Assembly (NCBI GenBank): GCA_031272615.1
Contig: JAISTL010000028.1
Span: 1 to 5,099 of the forward strand
Reading direction: 5' to 3'
Source of the DNA: Methylobacteriaceae bacterium
GTDB lineage: Bacteria; Pseudomonadota; Alphaproteobacteria; Rhizobiales; Beijerinckiaceae
DNA length: 5,099 bases
Below, in pieces: positions 3,740 to 5,099 of this stretch (positions within the stretch are counted from its first letter, which is position 1; each line of letters begins with the position of its first letter). The position numbers were made by a program, and so were the translations under genes. The notes below the pieces were generated by a model. That model saw nothing but the letters and a program-made list of their open reading frames with translations, was not told the origin of the DNA and made no database searches.

Positions 3740-5099
3740 ATGAAGCTATCCACAAAATTGATTTTCGGCACCGTCCTGGCGGTCGCATTGTCCTGGCCGG
3801 TGATGGCCAAAAATTTGGTATATTGTTCGGAAGGGTCGCCCGAAGGCTTTGACCCGGCTCCCTATACTTCAGGAACTTCCTTTGACGCCTCGTCGCGTCC
3901 CATTTACAGCCGCCTTGTCGAGTTCAAGAAGGGCACCACCGAGATCGTCCCGGGCCTGGCCGAAAGCTGGGAAGTCTCCGCCGACGGCAAGGAGTACGTC
4001 TTCCATCTGCGCAAGGGTGTGAAATTCCACACCACCGGTTATTTCACGCCGACCCGTGAGTTCAACGCCGAAGACGTGATGTTCTCGTTCCTGCGTCAGC
4101 AGGGCGCCATTGAAGCCTGGAAGGAATACACCCCCGGGATCGAGTATGAGTATTACAAATCCATGGATATGCACAACCTGATCTCCAAGATCGAGAAGGT
4201 TGACGACTATACCGTGAAGATGACCCTGATCCGTCCGGAATCGCCGTTCCTCGCCAACCTGGCCATGGATTTCGCGTCCGTCGTTTCGGAGGAATACGCC
4301 GCCAACCTCGAAAAGGCCGGCAAGAAAGAGCAGTTCAACCTGCAACCCGTCGGCACCGGGCCGTTCGTGTTTGTGGATTACCAGAAGGACGCCGTCATCC
4401 GCTACAAGAAGTTTGACGGCTATTTCGGTGAAAAGGCCAAGGTCGACAACCTCATCTTCTCCATCACCCAGGACGCCTCGGTGCGCGGCCAGAAGCTGAT
4501 CAAGGGCGAATGCCAGATCATGCCCTATCCCGTCCCCGCCGATGTCAAGAACCTCAAGGCGGACGCCAACCTGCAGGTGATGGAAGGCGCCGGCCTCAAC
4601 GTCGCCTATGTGGCGTTCAACACCCTCGTGGCTCCCTATGACAACGTCGACGTGCGCCGGGCCCTGAACATGGCCGTCAACAAGAAGGCCATCATCGAGG
4701 CGGTGTTCGAGGGCGGCGGCATGGTCGCCAAGAACCCGATTCCGCCCACCATGTGGAGCTATAACGACGCCGTTCCCGAAGACAAGTACGATCCGGAAGG
4801 CGCCAAGGCTCTGCTGGAGAAGGCCGGCGTCAAGGACCTCAGCCTGAAACTGTGGGCCATGCCCGTCAGCCGTCCGTATATGCCCAACGCCCGCCGCACC
4901 GCGGAAATGATGCAGGCGGACTTTGACAAGATCGGCGTCAAGACGGAAATCGTCTCCATGGAATGGGGCGAGTATCTGAAGCGCGCCGCCGAAAAGACCC
5001 GTGACGGCATTGCCATCCTGGGCTGGACCGGCGACAACGGTGACCCTGACAACTTCATGCGCGTGCTGCTCGGTTGCGCGGCGGTCGGCGGGTCCAACC
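3740..5099 (+). CDS. dppA: Periplasmic dipeptide-binding protein DppA (partial, 3' end outside window)
   Basis: This solute receptor of the DppBCDF ABC transporter belongs to the peptide/nickel-binding SBP family 5. It captures dipeptides in the periplasm; characterised relatives also handle heme or 5-aminolevulinate. 453 codons are visible of roughly 530 expected. Residues 1-23 form a Sec signal peptide (K2, K6, a hydrophobic core, likely cleavage VMA|KN). The mature start NLVYCSEGSPEGFDP, then RLVEFKKGTTEIVPGLAESW, DFASVVSEEYA, VGTGPF, IPPTMWSYND, AMPVSRPYMPNARR and WTGDNGDPDNF (429-439) follow E. coli DppA closely. The last two motifs contain the Arg and Asp expected to bind the dipeptide carboxylate and amino groups. 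C29 (mature position 6) and C258 correspond to one known DppA disulfide; C446 would be the first cysteine of the second. The gene is divergent from secB and has a long leader with possible translational control. dppBCDF would be expected downstream but cannot be seen. OppA, MppA or another family member is less likely given the extent of DppA identity. Confidence 0.94.
   Translation, partial: MKLSTKLIFGTVLAVALSWPVMAKNLVYCSEGSPEGFDPAPYTSGTSFDASSRPIYSRLVEFKKGTTEIVPGLAESWEVSADGKEYVFHLRKGVKFHTTGYFTPTREFNAEDVMFSFLRQQGAIEAWKEYTPGIEYEYYKSMDMHNLISKIEKVDDYTVKMTLIRPESPFLANLAMDFASVVSEEYAANLEKAGKKEQFNLQPVGTGPFVFVDYQKDAVIRYKKFDGYFGEKAKVDNLIFSITQDASVRGQKLIKGECQIMPYPVPADVKNLKADANLQVMEGAGLNVAYVAFNTLVAPYDNVDVRRALNMAVNKKAIIEAVFEGGGMVAKNPIPPTMWSYNDAVPEDKYDPEGAKALLEKAGVKDLSLKLWAMPVSRPYMPNARRTAEMMQADFDKIGVKTEIVSMEWGEYLKRAAEKTRDGIAILGWTGDNGDPDNFMRVLLGCAAVGGSN

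Noticed and set aside
3425..3810. Minus-strand open frames of 104 and 74 residues upstream of and overlapping the dppA start
   Set aside because: They overlap the clear dppA start and leader, have no good ribosome binding site and no recognisable motif.

Overview
The window looks like chromosomal DNA of a GC-rich alphaproteobacterium, possibly Rhodospirillales-like. The evidence is the high GC content with G/C-biased third codon positions, an AccD whose zinc ribbon is degenerate in the way I recall from many alphaproteobacteria, the accD-folC gene order, and a SecB of proteobacterial type. The taxonomic placement is inference from recalled family sequences. No phage, transposase, CRISPR array, tRNA or rRNA gene was seen.

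Layout. Positions 1-319 hold no convincing gene: a terminator-like hairpin (146-171), an AT-rich promoter-like stretch (about 211-248) and two strong hairpins (248-271, 281-302) just ahead of accD. Next come accD (323-1297, +), the beta subunit of acetyl-CoA carboxylase carboxyltransferase, and folC (1312-2637, +), folylpolyglutamate/dihydrofolate synthase. They are separated by 14 bp and probably form an operon. The convergent gap 2638-2812 carries an inverted pair of triple GGTGGAC repeats around a small REP-like palindrome, then a weak terminator for secB. secB (2813-3301, -) encodes the Sec export chaperone. A 438-bp divergent intergenic region (3302-3739), GC-rich and hairpin-rich on its secB side and AT-rich in its centre, leads into dppA (3740 to the window end, +), a periplasmic dipeptide-binding protein cut off by the window edge.

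How the genes relate. accD and folC serve central anabolism (malonyl-CoA for fatty acids; polyglutamylated folates). secB and dppA are divergently arranged: one helps export periplasmic proteins, the other is an exported solute-binding protein, but no direct link is shown by the sequence.

The most interesting signal is the dppA 5' leader (3661-3733). It can fold into a 12-bp imperfect hairpin whose loop carries AAGGGG, complementary to CCCCTT immediately before the Shine-Dalgarno sequence. The same CCTCC segment can instead pair directly with the GGAGG Shine-Dalgarno, and a local cUUCGg-capped hairpin can also occlude it. These mutually exclusive foldings look like a translational switch. I do not recognise it as a known riboswitch class. 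The second signal is the 127-bp inverted-repeat element between folC and secB.
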